A stretch of 64,000 nucleotides of DNA, taken from Roseateles_B flavus. Lineage in GTDB: Bacteria; Pseudomonadota; Gammaproteobacteria; Burkholderiales; Burkholderiaceae_C. Position numbers and translations under genes: made by a program. Position 1 is the first letter of the stretch. The number at the start of each line of letters is the position of its first letter. The stretch lies in NCBI RefSeq assembly GCF_039872765.1, contig NZ_JBDPZC010000005.1:186001-250000 (forward strand), in the 5' to 3' direction. The notes beneath the pieces were generated by a model, which saw nothing but the letters and a program-made list of their open reading frames with translations, was not told where the DNA came from and did no database searches. Positions 1 to 8,191 of the stretch are shown here, one piece after another.

Positions 1-317
1 GTCTGCCCGGCCTGGTGGCCGATGGCCGCGACATGGGCACCGCCGTGTTCCCGGACGCCGGACTGAAGGTTTTCCTCACGGCCAGTGCCCAGACGCGCGC
101 CGAACGCCGCTATAAGCAATTGATTGGCAAGGGAATTTCCGCTAATATGGAGAGCTTGCGTGCGGACTTGGAAGCGCGCGATGCGCGTGACAAGGGTCGC
201 GCCGCCTCGCCACTGAAGCCCGCGCAGGATGCGCAGCTGCTGGACAACTCCGGCCAGACCATCGAGGAATCGAAGGGCCTGGTGCTGGGGTGGTGGCAGG
301 AGCGGCAGCCCTTCTGA
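1..317 (+). CDS. cmk: Cytidylate kinase, C-terminal part (5' end outside window)
   Basis: The reading frame enters at base 3 and ends at TGA 315-317, giving about the last 104 residues of CMP/dCMP kinase, which phosphorylates CMP and dCMP in the cytoplasm using ATP. The segment GLVADGRDMGTAVFPDA is the family's substrate-binding stretch. It is followed by the helix with the ERRYKQL basic cluster and a typical C-terminal lid region. rpsA follows, the usual cmk-rpsA-ihfB order in proteobacteria. The start codon and P-loop lie outside the window, so completeness cannot be judged. Confidence 0.95.
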   Translation, partial: LPGLVADGRDMGTAVFPDAGLKVFLTASAQTRAERRYKQLIGKGISANMESLRADLEARDARDKGRAASPLKPAQDAQLLDNSGQTIEESKGLVLGWWQERQPF

Positions 318-546
318 GGGCCGGAATGGATCCCCCGGCGATGAATCTCGCGAACGGATCCACGGGAAGGCGCTCGCAAGGGCGCTGACCCACGGGCTTT
401 GGCCCAAAAGCGGGCGCACCTGCCCTCCGGACGACAGTCCACCGGGTGCGCTTTGTCTGCAACCTAACCCGCAAGGCAACTTGCACTCACCGTCGGCGCT
501 TTTTCAGAGTTCTTCCTACGCTGTGCGCGCCGATTCAGGAATCAAC

Positions 547-2256
547 ATGTCCCAAACCCAAACCGCCACCGGCGGCGAATCCTTCGCCGCTCTCTTCGAA
601 GAATCGCTGCAACGCGCTGACATGCGCTCGGGCGAGGTCATCTCGGCCGAAGTCGTCCGTGTTGACTACAACTTCGTGGTGGTGAACGCCGGCCTCAAGT
701 CTGAAGCCTACGTGCCCATTGAAGAGTTCAAGAACGACCAGGGCGAACTCGAAGTCAACGTCGGTGACTTCGTCTCGGTGGCCATCGACGCCATCGAAAA
801 CGGCTACGGCGACACCATCCTGTCGCGCGACAAGGCCAAGCGTCTGGCTTCCTGGCTGAGCCTGGAAACCGCACTGGAGTCCGGCGACTTCGTGACCGGC
901 ACCGTCTCCGGCAAGGTCAAGGGCGGCCTGACCGTCCTGGTCAATGGCATCCGCGCCTTCCTGCCCGGTTCGCTGCTGGACACCCGCCCGGTGAAGGACA
1001 TGAGCCCGTTCGAGGGCAAGACCATGGAATTCAAGGTCATCAAGCTGGACCGCAAGCGCAACAACGTTGTGCTGTCGCGTCGCGCTGTGGTGGAAGCCTC
1101 CATGGGTGAAGAGCGCGCCAAGCTGCTGGAAACGCTGTCGGAAGGCGCGATCGTCCAGGGCGTGGTCAAGAACATCACCGAATACGGTGCCTTCGTGGAC
1201 CTGGGCGGCATCGACGGCCTGCTGCACATCACCGACATGGCATGGCGCCGTGTCCGTCACCCGAGCGAAGTCGTTCAGGTCGGCCAGGAACTGACCGCCA
1301 AGGTCCTGAAGTTCGACGCCGAGAAGAACCGCGTCTCGCTGGGCCTGAAGCAGCTGGGCGACGATCCCTGGTTCGGCGTGTCGCGCCGCTACCCGGCCAA
1401 CACCCGCCTGTTCGGCAAGGTCACCAACATCGCTGACTACGGCGCTTTCGTCGAGATCGAGCCGGGCATCGAAGGCCTGGTGCACGTCTCCGAAATGGAC
1501 TGGACCAACAAGAACGTCGCTCCTTCCAAGATCGTCTCCCTGGGCGACGAAGTGGAAGTCATGGTCCTGGAAATCGACGAAGACAAGCGTCGCATCTCCC
1601 TGGGCATGAAGCAGTGCAAGGCCAATCCCTGGGAAGAGTTCGCCGAGAACGTCAAGCGCGGCGACAAGGTCAAGGGCCCCGTCAAGAGCATCACCGACTT
1701 CGGCGTGTTCGTGGGCCTGGCACAAGGCATCGATGGCCTGGTGCACCTGTCCGACCTGTCCTGGAACGAGCCGGGCGAGACCGCCGTTCGCAACTACAAG
1801 AAGGGCCAGGAAGTCGAAGCCGTGGTCCTGGCTGTGGACGTCGAGCGCGAGCGCATCTCCCTGGGCATCAAGCAGCTGGACGCTGACCCGTTCACCAGCT
1901 ACACCTCGATCAACGATCGCGGCATGACCGTGACCGGCAAGGTGAAGACCGTCGACGCCCGTGGCGCCGAGATCGAGCTGGCTGAAGACGTGCTGGGCTA
2001 CCTGCGCGCTTCGGAAATCTCCCGCGACCGCGTGGAAGACGCCCGCAACGTGCTGAAGGAAGGCGACGAAGTGACGACCCTGATCGTCAACATCGACCGC
2101 AAGACCCGCAACATCCAGCTGTCCATCAAGGCCAAGGACAGCGCCGACCAGCAAGAAGCCATGCAGCGTCTGTCGGCATCGTCCGAGCGTGAGAACGCCG
2201 GCACGACCAGCCTGGGCGCCCTGCTGCGTGCCAAGCTGGACAACCAGAACAGCTAA
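547..2256 (+). CDS. rpsA: 30S ribosomal protein S1
   Basis: This 569-residue protein binds mRNA at the 30S platform and helps unwind and position structured messages for initiation. Six S1 (OB-fold) repeats are visible, starting near residues 29, 113, 200, 285, 372 and 459. Repeats 3-6 carry the recurrent pattern I-x-x-YGAFV or FGVFV, GIxGLVHxSxxxW and the RISLGxKQ closing strand. Length fits the family (about 557-570). I chose ATG 547, preceded by AGGA, because the upstream in-frame extension has no S1 similarity. The 229-base leader after cmk is long enough for the autogenous control known for rpsA, though no specific element can be named. Confidence 0.97.
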   Translation: MSQTQTATGGESFAALFEESLQRADMRSGEVISAEVVRVDYNFVVVNAGLKSEAYVPIEEFKNDQGELEVNVGDFVSVAIDAIENGYGDTILSRDKAKRLASWLSLETALESGDFVTGTVSGKVKGGLTVLVNGIRAFLPGSLLDTRPVKDMSPFEGKTMEFKVIKLDRKRNNVVLSRRAVVEASMGEERAKLLETLSEGAIVQGVVKNITEYGAFVDLGGIDGLLHITDMAWRRVRHPSEVVQVGQELTAKVLKFDAEKNRVSLGLKQLGDDPWFGVSRRYPANTRLFGKVTNIADYGAFVEIEPGIEGLVHVSEMDWTNKNVAPSKIVSLGDEVEVMVLEIDEDKRRISLGMKQCKANPWEEFAENVKRGDKVKGPVKSITDFGVFVGLAQGIDGLVHLSDLSWNEPGETAVRNYKKGQEVEAVVLAVDVERERISLGIKQLDADPFTSYTSINDRGMTVTGKVKTVDARGAEIELAEDVLGYLRASEISRDRVEDARNVLKEGDEVTTLIVNIDRKTRNIQLSIKAKDSADQQEAMQRLSASSERENAGTTSLGALLRAKLDNQNS

Positions 2257-2309
2257 TCCCTGTTCCGCGAAGGCCCGGGCTCTGGTAGCCTGGGCCCCAG
2301 CTGCCAACG

Positions 2310-2346
2310 CAGGCTCGCCACTCTCACGGGGGCGAGCCTGTTTTTC
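2310..2346 (+). terminator. Rho-independent terminator after rpsA
   Basis: A perfect 10-bp stem (CAGGCTCGCC 2310-2319 with GGCGAGCCTG 2331-2340) and an 11-base loop are followed at once by a run of five T. It sits between rpsA and ihfB, so it probably attenuates read-through from the very strongly expressed rpsA into ihfB. Confidence 0.85.
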
Positions 2347-2370
2347 TCCCCAGCCTGGAATTCCATCGTC

Positions 2371-2676
2371 ATGACCCGTTCCGATCTCGTCGCGCACCTG
2401 GCAGACCGCTTTGGCCAGCTCACGCAGCGCGACACCGAATTCGCCGTCAAGACGATCCTGGATGCCATGTCCGATGCCCTGGCCCGTGGCCACCGCATCG
2501 AGATCCGTGGCTTCGGCAGTTTCTCCATCAACCGTCGCCCGCCCCGCATGGGACGCAATCCGCGCAGTGGCGAGCAGGTCCTGATCCCCGAGAAGCTGGT
2601 GCCGCACTTCAAGCCGGGCAAGGCCCTGCGCGAAGCGGTTGACGCCCAGCTGCCTGTCGACGACAGCGCCGTCTGA
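2371..2676 (+). CDS. ihfB: Integration host factor beta subunit
   Basis: This 101-residue HU/IHF-family protein pairs with IhfA to bend DNA sharply in the nucleoid. It supports sigma-54 promoters, recombination and replication. It starts with MTRSDLVAHLA and has the conserved arm segment with IEIRGFGSF, then RPPRMGRNPRSGE, where the Pro of the RNP motif intercalates into DNA, and it ends in the FKPGKALRE strand/helix. The position right after rpsA is canonical. A terminator hairpin separates the two genes, so it may have its own promoter as well as read-through. IHF matters for this window because several sigma-54 promoters are predicted near its end. Confidence 0.96.
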   Translation: MTRSDLVAHLADRFGQLTQRDTEFAVKTILDAMSDALARGHRIEIRGFGSFSINRRPPRMGRNPRSGEQVLIPEKLVPHFKPGKALREAVDAQLPVDDSAV

Positions 2677-2774
2677 TCCACTGGCTCTCCCGCGCCACAG
2701 TCAGCGCCGCACTTTGCAGGCGCTCCCCGGGCCAAGGCTGACGCCCCCGCCCCTGCCCCTTAGAATCCGCCACG

Positions 2775-3068
2775 ATGCGATTCATCGTCCGGCTCTTCTG
2801 GGCCTTCATCTTCTTCGCCCTGTTTTCCTTCGCGCTGAACAACAGCCAGGAGGTGGCCGTGCATTGGTTCTTCGGCCATGCCTGGCACTCGCCCCTGGTG
2901 ATCGTGGTGCTGCTGAGCTTCGGCCTGGGCTGCGCCTTCGGCGTGCTGGCCATGGTGCCGGCCTGGTGGCGCCACCGCCGCGTGGCCACGCGCCAGATCG
3001 AGGCCCAGCAGAGCACCCTGGCAACACCTGACCCCCTGGCCAATCCGGGCGTGCACGATGGGCTTTGA
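2775..3068 (+). CDS. lapA: LapA-like membrane protein (DUF1049)
   Basis: This 97-residue inner-membrane protein has two hydrophobic segments (about residues 5-21 and 41-63). A short periplasmic loop with NNSQEVAVHWFFG lies between them, and a basic cytoplasmic tail (RHRRVATRQIE) follows. This is the LapA/YciS architecture. In enterobacteria LapA partners with LapB to tune LPS synthesis through FtsH-dependent LpxC turnover. Its last 11 bases overlap lapB, so the pair is translationally coupled. It lies 98 bases after ihfB. Function is inferred from the family and the lapB neighbour. Confidence 0.88.
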   Translation: MRFIVRLFWAFIFFALFSFALNNSQEVAVHWFFGHAWHSPLVIVVLLSFGLGCAFGVLAMVPAWWRHRRVATRQIEAQQSTLATPDPLANPGVHDGL

Positions 3069-4206
3069 ACTCAGCGCCCTCCTCATTGCCCTGCCCCTGG
3101 TCTTCGCCCTTGGCTGGCTGGCCTCCAAGCTCGACTCCCGCCAGTGGAAACGCGAGCAGCGCGACGCGCCCAAGGCCTATTTCAAGGGCCTGAACCTGCT
3201 GCTCAACGAACAGCAGGACAAGGCCATCGACGCCTTCATCGAGGCGGTGCAGGCCGACCCTGACACCTCCGAGCTGCATTTCGCACTGGGCAACCTCTTC
3301 CGCCGTCGCGGCGAGTACGAGCGCGCGGTGCGCGTGCACCAGCACCTGCTGCAGCGCGGCGATCTGCCCAAGTCCGAGCGCGACCGCGCCCAGCACGCCC
3401 TGGCCCAGGACTTCTACAAGGCAGGCCTTTTCGATCGCGCAGAGGAAGCCTTTGCCGCGTTGCGTGGCACCCGCTTCGAGAGCGAGGCCGAGCTGGCCCT
3501 GCTGTCCCTCTACGAACGCTCCCGCGAGTGGCGCAAGGCGGCCGAGGTCGCCCGCCACCTCGAACAGGGCGGCACGGGCTCCTTTGCCTCGCGCATCGCC
3601 CACTATCTGTGCGAGCAGGCGCTGGAGGCCCAGGCACGGAACCAGGACGCCGAGGCCCAGGCCCTGCTGGCCGAGGCCCGCAAGGCCGCTCCGCAATCGG
3701 CCCGGGCCCATGTGCTGGCCGGCCAGCTGCTGAGCCGGCGCGAGCAGCCCGAGCAGGCCATGGCCGCCTATGCCGAGCTGCTGGCGGCCAATCCTGAGGC
3801 CTTCAATCTCGTGGCCCGCGACTACGCGCAGGCCGCCCTGCAGACCGGCAAGCAGGCCGAAGCCCAGCGCGCGCTGCAGGCCCAGTACGAGCGCCATCCC
3901 AGCATGCACCTGCTGCTGGCCCTGGCCCTGCTGGAACCCGAGGGCGAGGCCCAGCGCCGCCGCCTGCGCCAGCATCTGCAGGCCGAGCCGGCCCTCTCGG
4001 CCGCGCGCGCGCTGCTGGCGCAATCGCAGTCCCGCCTCAGCGAAGAGGAAGCCCCGCTCGTGGCCGCAGCCCTGGACAAGGCCGTGCGACCCCTGCAGCG
4101 CTACCGCTGCGCCGCCTGCGGCTTCGAAGCCCAGCACTATTTCTGGCAGTGCCCCGGTTGCCTCAACTGGGACACCTACCCGCCTCGCCACGTCGAGGAA
4201 CTCTGA
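3058..4206 (+). CDS. lapB: LPS assembly protein B, TPR/rubredoxin-like
   Basis: The 382-residue protein has an N-terminal membrane anchor (residues 4-20), a chain of TPR helices (from about residue 35 to 320) and a C-terminal zinc/iron-binding rubredoxin-like knuckle. The knuckle cysteines are C351-x2-C354 and C365-x2-C368. LapB (YciM) recruits FtsH to LpxC and coordinates LPS assembly at the inner membrane. Length matches the E. coli protein (389). The start overlaps lapA by 11 bases, and the stop shares bases with the next ATG (ATGA), tying LPS control to the downstream glycosyltransferase genes. Confidence 0.95.
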   Translation: MGFELSALLIALPLVFALGWLASKLDSRQWKREQRDAPKAYFKGLNLLLNEQQDKAIDAFIEAVQADPDTSELHFALGNLFRRRGEYERAVRVHQHLLQRGDLPKSERDRAQHALAQDFYKAGLFDRAEEAFAALRGTRFESEAELALLSLYERSREWRKAAEVARHLEQGGTGSFASRIAHYLCEQALEAQARNQDAEAQALLAEARKAAPQSARAHVLAGQLLSRREQPEQAMAAYAELLAANPEAFNLVARDYAQAALQTGKQAEAQRALQAQYERHPSMHLLLALALLEPEGEAQRRRLRQHLQAEPALSAARALLAQSQSRLSEEEAPLVAAALDKAVRPLQRYRCAACGFEAQHYFWQCPGCLNWDTYPPRHVEEL

Positions 4207-4952
4207 TGAGCCCATCCCAAGCTGCGAGCGATCGCGTCATCCTCTGCATGAAGTGGGGCACCAAGTACGGCCCCGAGTACGTGAACCGGCTCTACGCCAT
4301 GGTGGCCCGGCATCTGCGCGGACCGTTCAGGTTCGTATGCCTGACCGACCGCGTTGAAGGCATCCGCCCGGAAGTGCAGTGCCTGCCCATTCCCGAACTG
4401 AAGCTGCCGACGGGCATTCCCGAGCGCGGCTGGACCAAGCTCACCACCTTCGAGGCGGACCTCCACGGCCTGCAGGGCACGGCCCTCTTCCTGGACCTGG
4501 ACGTGGTCATCGTCGACGACATCACGCCCTTCTTTGAGGTGCCCGGCGACTTCCTGATCATCCATGACTGGAAGCGACCCTGGCGCATCACCGGCAACTC
4601 CTCGGTCTACCGCTTCAGGCTCGGAGCCCACGCGGACGTGCTGGAGAGGTTCCGGCGCGAGCACGAGGCCATCCGTGCCCGCTTCCGTAACGAGCAGGCC
4701 TACCTTTCCGACGAGATCCACCAGCAGGGCAAGCTGCAGTACTGGGACGCCGCCTGGTGCGCCAGCTACAAGTACCACTGCATCCCGACCTGGCCCAGCA
4801 ACTACTGGAAGCCGCCGCACATCCCCAAGGGTGCGCGCATCCTGATCTTCCACGGCGTGATGAACCCGCCCGACGCCCTGGCTGGCCGCAGCAACGGCAA
4901 CTGGCGCAAGGCCAAGCCGGCCCCCTGGATCGCCGAGCACTGGCACGAATGA
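4206..4952 (+). CDS. Glycosyltransferase with DxD motif (GT-A type)
   Basis: This is a 248-residue cytoplasmic glycosyltransferase. The core LFLDLDVVIVDD (D97, D99) is the DxD metal/nucleotide-sugar site of GT-A enzymes. It is preceded by the aromatic substrate segment ERGWTKLTTFEADL, as in small family-8-like transferases. I chose ATG 4206, which overlaps the lapB TGA. A longer in-frame version from 4149 would lie inside lapB. The stop overlaps the next start (ATGA at 4949), so it belongs to a tightly coupled run of four genes with lapB. The acceptor is unknown; an LPS-core sugar is the contextual guess. Confidence 0.8.
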   Translation: MSPSQAASDRVILCMKWGTKYGPEYVNRLYAMVARHLRGPFRFVCLTDRVEGIRPEVQCLPIPELKLPTGIPERGWTKLTTFEADLHGLQGTALFLDLDVVIVDDITPFFEVPGDFLIIHDWKRPWRITGNSSVYRFRLGAHADVLERFRREHEAIRARFRNEQAYLSDEIHQQGKLQYWDAAWCASYKYHCIPTWPSNYWKPPHIPKGARILIFHGVMNPPDALAGRSNGNWRKAKPAPWIAEHWHE

Positions 4953-5932
4953 GCCTGCTCGCCTGGCTGCTCCTGCTGCCCCTGCTCCTTCTGGCGCTGC
5001 TGGCCTGGGAGCTGCTGCGGCTGTTGCGGGCCCAGGCGCCGGGGCAGGTCCGCAGCCTGCAGGTGGGCAGCGCTCCTGCCCGCTCCGGTCCAGGCATCCC
5101 GAAGGTGATCTGGAGCTACTGGAACAGCGAGGCCCTGCCCCCATTGATCCAGGCCTGCGCCGACAACTGGCGCCAGCAGGCGCCCGACCATGAGCTGCGC
5201 TTCCTGACGCCCGCCACCCTGCGCGCCTGGCTGCCCGAAGGCACGGACCTCGGCCTCATGCAGGGACTGCCCCCTTTCCGCCAGGCCGACTGGCTGCGCC
5301 TGCAGCTGCTTCAGGCCCACGGCGGGCTCTGGATCGACGCCTCCACCCTGCTGACGACCGGACTGGACTGGGTGCAGGCGCAGCAGGCCGCCGGCGGCGC
5401 CGAGTTCGTCGGCTTCTACATCGACCGCCTCAGCAAGCGCCCCGAGCTGCCCCTGGTCGAGAACTGGTTCATGGCGGCGGTTCCGGGCAGCCGCTTCATC
5501 GCGGACCTCAACGCCGAATTTGTCCGCGCCCTGACCATGGGCGAGGCCCGCTACCTGCAGGCCCTGCGTGATGCAGGCCGTTTCGATCGTGTGATCCAGG
5601 CCATCGACCCCAGCCTGCACGAGTACCTGATCATGCATGTGGCCGCCTCCTCCCTGCTGGACGCCGACGCCGGCCGCTACCGCCTCGCCCTGCAGCGCGC
5701 CGAGGACAGCGCCTTCGCGCTGCAGCAGGCCGTGGGCTGGCGCAAGCGCCACCTCTACGCCAAGCTGGCCCTGTGCCCCTGCCCGGCGCGTGTGCCGGCC
5801 CTGCTCAAGTTGCGGGGCAATGACCGCCGCGTGCTGGAGCAGCAGCTGCAGAAACGGCCGGCACGGCGTGACAGCCTGCTGGACCGTTACCTGCCCACCC
5901 TGCGCCCTGCGCAGCCCTCGGACCGCGCATGA
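4949..5932 (+). CDS. Capsular polysaccharide synthesis/GT32-like glycosyltransferase
   Basis: This 327-residue protein has one N-terminal membrane helix (residues 2-26) and a cytoplasmic catalytic domain. The segment IPKVIWSYWNS (50-60) and the block QADWLRLQLLQAHGGLWID with its short acidic site at D130 are characteristic of the Caps_synth/GT32 (Och1-like) group. These enzymes use the GGxWxD element to bind the nucleotide sugar. Both ends overlap neighbours by ATGA. The role is probably addition of an outer sugar to LPS core or surface polysaccharide; the substrate cannot be read from the sequence. Confidence 0.78.
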   Translation: MSLLAWLLLLPLLLLALLAWELLRLLRAQAPGQVRSLQVGSAPARSGPGIPKVIWSYWNSEALPPLIQACADNWRQQAPDHELRFLTPATLRAWLPEGTDLGLMQGLPPFRQADWLRLQLLQAHGGLWIDASTLLTTGLDWVQAQQAAGGAEFVGFYIDRLSKRPELPLVENWFMAAVPGSRFIADLNAEFVRALTMGEARYLQALRDAGRFDRVIQAIDPSLHEYLIMHVAASSLLDADAGRYRLALQRAEDSAFALQQAVGWRKRHLYAKLALCPCPARVPALLKLRGNDRRVLEQQLQKRPARRDSLLDRYLPTLRPAQPSDRA

Positions 5933-6969
5933 GCCACGCCTCCTCGCATGACGTCGCGCGCGACAGCGCCGCCCGGCCCTGGCTGAGCCTGCTCATCCCC
6001 GTCTACAACGTCGAGCCCTGGCTGGAGGCCTGCCTGGCCTCCGTTTTCGCCCAGGACGGCCTGGACGGTGTGGAGGTGCTGGCCGTGGACGACTGCGCCA
6101 CGGACGGCTCGCCCGCGGTGCTCGCGGCCTGGTCGGCGCGGCATCCCGGCCCTCTGCGCGTGATCCGCCACGAGCGCAATGCCGGCATCAGCGCCACGCG
6201 CAACACCCTGGTCGAGGCCAGCCGCGGAACCTACCTCTGGTTCCTGGATGCGGACGACGTGCTGATGCCCGGCGCCATCGCCTCGCTGAAGCAGCAGATC
6301 CAGGCCCAGCAGCCCGATCTGGTGCTGTGCGACTTCGCCTATCTCCGTGAACGGGAGAAGCTCAAGCACCGCTTGCGGGGCGAGCGGCATGTGCGCAGCT
6401 TCGACGGCCCGCCGTCGCAAGTGCTGAGCGACCGCGGCCTGCTGATGCAGGGCCTGTTGCTGCCGGGCTATCTGCATTGCTGGAGCCGCATCTCCAGGCG
6501 CTCGCTGTGGGACGAGGGCCTGCGCTTCCCCGTCGGGCGCTACTACGAAGACATGGCCGTGGTGCCCGCCCTGGCCCTGCGTGCCCGCTCCTGGCTGCAT
6601 GTGCCCGAGGTCTGGATCGGCTACCGCCAGCGGCCTGGCTCCATCCTCGCCACGGGCGACACGCGCAAGTACGAGCACATGATGCAGGCGCTGGCCGGCC
6701 TGGGGCAGCACTGGGCGGAGGCGTCCCGGGTGGACCCGCGCATCGCCTTCGCGGCCGCGCACTTCGCTGCGCGCTCCTTCATCGGCGCCTGCCGGCATGT
6801 GAGCAAGGTCGGCGACCGCGACCGCCTGCCCGGCTTTCTGGAGGTCTTCACGGCGGCATCGCCCCTGGGCGCCAGCGCGCTGCTGGGGGCCTACGTGAGG
6901 CGAGGCTGGTGGTGGCGCGCGCTGCGCCTGAGGCACTGGCTGGGCCAGTGCCGGGCAGCCGGGCGCTGA
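5929..6969 (+). CDS. Glycosyltransferase family 2
   Basis: This 346-residue GT-A fold enzyme has LSLLIPVYNVEPWLEACLASV at the N-terminus, then the nucleotide-binding VDDCATDGS and the metal site LDADD (around residues 105-109). These are the standard GT2 signatures of inverting transferases acting on surface glycans. The second half carries an acceptor-domain element GRYYEDMAVVPAL. It overlaps the upstream gene by ATGA and ends 16 bases from a convergent GT4 gene. The context is LPS-core biosynthesis (lapAB upstream, msbA downstream). The sugar and acceptor are unknown. Confidence 0.86.
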   Translation: MSHASSHDVARDSAARPWLSLLIPVYNVEPWLEACLASVFAQDGLDGVEVLAVDDCATDGSPAVLAAWSARHPGPLRVIRHERNAGISATRNTLVEASRGTYLWFLDADDVLMPGAIASLKQQIQAQQPDLVLCDFAYLREREKLKHRLRGERHVRSFDGPPSQVLSDRGLLMQGLLLPGYLHCWSRISRRSLWDEGLRFPVGRYYEDMAVVPALALRARSWLHVPEVWIGYRQRPGSILATGDTRKYEHMMQALAGLGQHWAEASRVDPRIAFAAAHFAARSFIGACRHVSKVGDRDRLPGFLEVFTAASPLGASALLGAYVRRGWWWRALRLRHWLGQCRAAGR

Positions 6970-6984
6970 GCTCTCAGGACGGGA

Positions 6985-8127
6985 TCAGATCGAGGCCAGC
7001 AATGCCTGGTAGCGCAGACGCATCAGGTCCAGGCCATGCGCCTGCAAGGCCTGCTTGCGTGCCGCCTGGGAGAGCTGCTGACCGAGACCGGGCTCGCTGA
7101 ACACGCGCTCCAGCGCCAGGGCCAGGGAGGCCGGATCGGATTCCGGCACCAGCAGGCCGGTGCGGCCGTGCTCGATCACGCCCTCCACGCCGGGCACGTC
7201 GGAAGCAATGCAGGCGCAGCCCGCGGCCATGGCCTCGACCAGGGCCAGCGGCATGCCTTCCCAGTGCGTGGAAAGCACGAACACGGCGGAGTTCATCAGC
7301 AGCTTGGGCATCTCGGCATGGTGGCCCAGGAACTGCACCTGCTTCTGCAGGCCCAGGCGGTGCACCTCGGCCTCGCAGTCCTTGCGATAGCCGTCCTTGC
7401 CCGCACCGGCCAGCAGCAACGGCAGCTTGAGCCCGCGCTGGTTGAGGATGGCCAGCGCGCGGATCAGCGTCTTCTGGTCCTTCTGGCGAGCGAAGCGGGC
7501 CGACATGACGATGCAGGCCGGACGCTCGGCAAAGCCGAGGATGCGGTTCTCGGGAAACTTGGAGAGGTCGATGCCATTGGGGATGGCGAAGCTGCGGTCC
7601 TCTGGAAAGCCCAGCTCGACCAGGCGCCGCCGCACCCCCTCGGACACGCCAATGAAGCGCGCCGTGTGCTTGGCCAGCCAGCGTGACTGCATCAGGCGCC
7701 AGCGGCTGTAGCGCTCACGGGTGTTGTGCTCCACATGCACGAGGGTCGGCACGCCCGCCAGCCAGCCGGCCAGGCGGCCCCAGATGTGATCGCTGAAGCC
7801 GTGGGCCACAAGCACATCCGGTTTCATCTGCTTGCAAAGTCGATAAAGCGACCACACCGTCAGCAGATGGGACCAGCCCGGCACCACGTGTACATCGATC
7901 CCGCGGTCCTGCAGGTTCTGCAGTCGCTGGGGGTCGGTGTTGCGCTTGCGGCGCAGGACCAGCACGGCGCGCATGCCGCTGCCAGGGGCCTTGGCGGCAT
8001 TGCACAAGTCGACCGCGACCTGGGTCGCACCGGAGAAGCCGCCGGTCACGAAGTGCATCACCACCTGCTCCTGGATGGGCAGTGAACGGGTGAAGGGCTT
8101 GGATGGGGAGGAGGAAGCATCCGACAT
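6985..8127 (-). CDS. Glycosyltransferase family 4
   Basis: This is a 380-residue GT-B fold retaining glycosyltransferase. The N-terminal donor-independent domain holds HFVTGGFSGATQVAVDL. The C-terminal domain has SARFARQKDQKTLIRA and the EGMPLALVEAMAAG element, which supplies the E-x7-E-like nucleotide-sugar contacts. I chose ATG 8127 (MSDASSSP), because the frame extends upstream to 8352 only through msbA sequence. It is transcribed divergently from msbA with 64 bases between starts and converges on the GT2 gene. A LPS-core or O-chain mannosyl/glucosyltransferase role is inferred. Confidence 0.86.
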   Translation of the reverse strand: MSDASSSPSKPFTRSLPIQEQVVMHFVTGGFSGATQVAVDLCNAAKAPGSGMRAVLVLRRKRNTDPQRLQNLQDRGIDVHVVPGWSHLLTVWSLYRLCKQMKPDVLVAHGFSDHIWGRLAGWLAGVPTLVHVEHNTRERYSRWRLMQSRWLAKHTARFIGVSEGVRRRLVELGFPEDRSFAIPNGIDLSKFPENRILGFAERPACIVMSARFARQKDQKTLIRALAILNQRGLKLPLLLAGAGKDGYRKDCEAEVHRLGLQKQVQFLGHHAEMPKLLMNSAVFVLSTHWEGMPLALVEAMAAGCACIASDVPGVEGVIEHGRTGLLVPESDPASLALALERVFSEPGLGQQLSQAARKQALQAHGLDLMRLRYQALLASI

Positions 8128-8191
8128 GCGAACAGTATAGGCAGGGGCGTCAAGCGGAATCGATCGGTATTCGCAGCGACAATGCAAGCAC

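Noticed and set aside
535..2607. Long open frame antisense to rpsA
   Set aside because: Open only because of high GC and the codon bias of rpsA. The translation is Val/Ala/His/Gln-rich with no domain, and the sense strand is clearly S1.
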